Shown: positions 54,647-55,863 of the stretch, in pieces
Layout: the number at the start of each line of letters is the position of its first letter
Numbering within the stretch: position 1 is the first letter of the stretch
DNA from: Clostridiales bacterium
GTDB taxonomy: Bacteria; Bacillota_A; Clostridia; Oscillospirales; Oscillospiraceae
Length of the DNA: 55,863 nucleotides
NCBI GenBank assembly: GCA_004553625.1
Contig: SFKX01000018.1
Coordinates: forward strand, 1-55,863
Direction: 5' to 3'
Notes under the pieces: generated by a model
Database searches by the model: none
What the model was told of the DNA's origin: nothing
The model's input: the letters and a program-made list of their open reading frames with translations, nothing else
Translations under genes and position numbers: made by a program

Positions 54647-55624
54647 ATGGAAGGGAACAAAAGGCCGGAAATGGAGCGGATCACGACGCCTGAACTGGCG
54701 GAAAAGTTCATTGCGGAGCAGGTAGAGGCGCTGCGCGCGCAGATAGGCGAGGGCAAGGTACTGCTCGCGCTGTCGGGCGGCGTGGACTCTTCGGTGGTGG
54801 CGGCGCTGCTCATCAAGGCAGTCGGCAAGCAGCTCGAGTGCGTGCACGTAAATCACGGCCTGATGCGCAAGGGCGAATCGGAGCAGGTCATCGAGGTGTT
54901 CAGAAACCAGCTGGGCGCGAACCTGACCTATGTGGACGCGGTGGACCGTTTCCTGGACAAGCTGGCCGGCGTGGCCGACCCTGAGACGAAGCGCAAGGTG
55001 ATAGGCGCGGAGTTCATCCGGGTGTTCGAGGAGGAGGCGCGCAAGCTCAAGGGCATCGGCTTCCTGGCGCAGGGCACGATATATCCCGATATTATTGAGT
55101 CCGGCCCGGTAAAGAGCCACCACAACGTGGGCGGCCTGCCGGAGGACCTGCAGTTCGAGCTGGTGGAGCCGGTGAAGTTCCTGTTCAAGGACGAGGTGCG
55201 CGTAGTCGGCAAGGCTCTGGGCCTGCCGGACAGCATGGTGTACCGTCAGCCGTTTCCGGGGCCTGGCCTGGGCGTCCGCTGCGTGGGCGCGATAACGAGG
55301 GACAGGCTGGAGGCGGTGCGCGAGAGCGACGCGATACTGCGCGAGGAGTTTGACAAGGCAGGCCTTGCGGGCAAGGTGTGGCAGTACTTCACGGTAGTCC
55401 CGCCGATAACGAGCACGGGTGTGCGCGACGGCAAGCGCGTAGACGCCTGGCCGGTGGTGATTCGTGCTGTAAACACGGTAGACGCGATGACGGCAACGGT
55501 AGCAACTCCCGATTGGCCGCTGCTCCTGAAGATAACAGACCGCATCCTCGCCGAGGTCCCCAACGTCAACCGCGTCCTCTACGACATGAGCCCCAAGCCC
55601 CCCGCAACCATCGAATGGGAATAA
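54647..55624 (+). CDS. guaA: GMP synthase ATP-pyrophosphatase subunit (GuaAb), no glutaminase domain
   Basis: This enzyme adenylates XMP and aminates it to GMP. The 325-residue protein contains only the ATP-pyrophosphatase and dimerisation domains: ELAEKFIAEQVEALRAQIGE, the P-loop LALSGGVDSSVVAALL (~residue 43), GTIYPDIIESG, and the C-terminal DMSPKPPATIEWE. The ~190-residue glutamine amidotransferase domain of standard bacterial GuaA is missing, and the upstream DNA is occupied by a divergent gene. The N-terminus matches archaeal-type GuaAb starts, so this is a split enzyme needing a separate GuaAa glutaminase or free ammonia. ATG 54647 follows TTGGAGG. Confidence 0.9.
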   Translation: MEGNKRPEMERITTPELAEKFIAEQVEALRAQIGEGKVLLALSGGVDSSVVAALLIKAVGKQLECVHVNHGLMRKGESEQVIEVFRNQLGANLTYVDAVDRFLDKLAGVADPETKRKVIGAEFIRVFEEEARKLKGIGFLAQGTIYPDIIESGPVKSHHNVGGLPEDLQFELVEPVKFLFKDEVRVVGKALGLPDSMVYRQPFPGPGLGVRCVGAITRDRLEAVRESDAILREEFDKAGLAGKVWQYFTVVPPITSTGVRDGKRVDAWPVVIRAVNTVDAMTATVATPDWPLLLKITDRILAEVPNVNRVLYDMSPKPPATIEWE

Positions 55625-55770
55625 CTAACGAAACCCGCAAAGCCTTGAAAACACTGGGCTTTTGGAACGGAAACGGGGCATTTGATAGCAAATTGATAGC
55701 AGATACCAAAACCGGATTTACTTTGTTCACTCCCGTATAGCGGGTGGCTTGCGGGTAAATCCTTCATATC
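55625..55770. other. AT-richer non-coding segment after guaA, possible integration-site arm
   Basis: Base composition drops in G+C immediately after the guaA stop. No credible gene is present. The 9-mer TTGATAGCA occurs twice in direct repeat (55682-55690 and 55693-55701). The 3' end of guaA is a well-known attachment site for tyrosine-recombinase elements, and short direct repeats are common in such arms. Reading this as an element edge is inference. Confidence 0.4.
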
Positions 55771-55775
55771 CTAAG

Positions 55776-55818
55776 AAAAAGGTCTTGCTGACTTTCACCA
55801 GTCGGCAAGACCTTTTTT
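55776..55818. terminator. Strong bidirectional terminator
   Basis: GGTCTTGCTGACT (55781-55793) pairs with AGTCGGCAAGACC (55800-55812) over TTCACC, 13 bp with one G-T pair, flanked by AAAAA and TTTTTT. It separates guaA from the partial minus-strand gene at the window edge. Confidence 0.9.
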
Positions 55819-55819
55819 G

Positions 55820-55863
55820 CTATTTGTCTTTTCTCTGTTTCTTCAATCCTTTTATCAGAGCAT
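55820..55863 (-). CDS. Possible 3' end of a minus-strand gene (partial)
   Basis: The last bases read on the minus strand as ALIKGLKKQRKDK followed by TAG, directly before a strong terminator. The Lys-rich, A-rich codons differ from the rest of the window and fit an AT-rich mobile-element gene. Only 13 codons are visible, so this is tentative. Confidence 0.3.
   Translation of the reverse strand, partial: ALIKGLKKQRKDK

Overview
The window is about 56 kb of high-G+C bacterial chromosome. Ile ATA and Arg AGG codons are frequent, and most gene starts have strong AGGAGG-type ribosome binding sites. RicT, RNase-M5-like, YlxR/YlxQ, Ktr/Trk, DUF421/DUF4363, DUF3784 and DUF6320 proteins, together with consensus TTGACA/TATAAT promoters, point to an anaerobic Clostridia-type Bacillota, probably a gut lineage such as Oscillospirales or Christensenellales. 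The exact taxon is inference.

Left end (1-1.8 kb): the tail of a phage XhlA-like lysis gene, then a minus-strand tRNA operon (Met-CAT, Glu-TTC, Val-CAC) with a perfect promoter, then a DUF362/2[4Fe-4S] protein. 1.9-14.9 kb: a continuous plus-strand block for an energy-converting [NiFe] hydrogenase. It opens with maturation genes hypF-hypC-hypD-hypE, followed by mbhK-mbhL, hypA, the Mrp-like ion-translocating module mbhA-H, and mbhM-mbhJ-mbhN. Most genes overlap by a few bases. The expected activity is oxidation of reduced ferredoxin, evolution of H2 and pumping of H+ or Na+. Three departures from the archaeal MBH stand out: MbhH appears fused to MbhI, MbhN carries an extra C-terminal 2[4Fe-4S] ferredoxin domain, and MbhL ends exactly at the usual maturation cleavage site with no propeptide. 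No hypB and no maturation endopeptidase are in the window.

14.9-26.4 kb: a ~250-bp mosaic of hairpins, an ECF sigma factor with a multi-spanning membrane partner, rpoB-rpoC (minus strand, own promoter, no ribosomal protein genes), a GT-C glycosyltransferase and tRNA-Leu. 26.4-29 kb: an orphan BlaI/MecI-type repressor with its operator, holB (possibly leaderless) and ricT. 29-36.9 kb: the classic translation/transcription operon rimP-nusA-rnpM-ylxQ-infB-rbfA-nrnA-truB-ribF behind an attenuator-like hairpin. 37-44 kb: a condensation-fold acyltransferase with DUF6320, trkA-trkH, a DEDDh exonuclease, an lgt-like gene broken by one in-frame TAG, and a small DUF4190 protein.

44-56 kb: ddl-murF-comEC-holA-rnmV (cell wall, DNA uptake, replication), a small convergent membrane protein, nrdR, a GNAT acetyltransferase and DUF3784. 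A fluoride riboswitch then controls a CLC-type fluoride exporter, followed by DUF421/DUF4363 and an ATP-pyrophosphatase-only GMP synthase (GuaAb). The sequence turns AT-rich immediately after guaA, a known integration hotspot, and looks like the edge of a mobile element. The main biological story is the remodelled MBH hydrogenase and its maturation genes.
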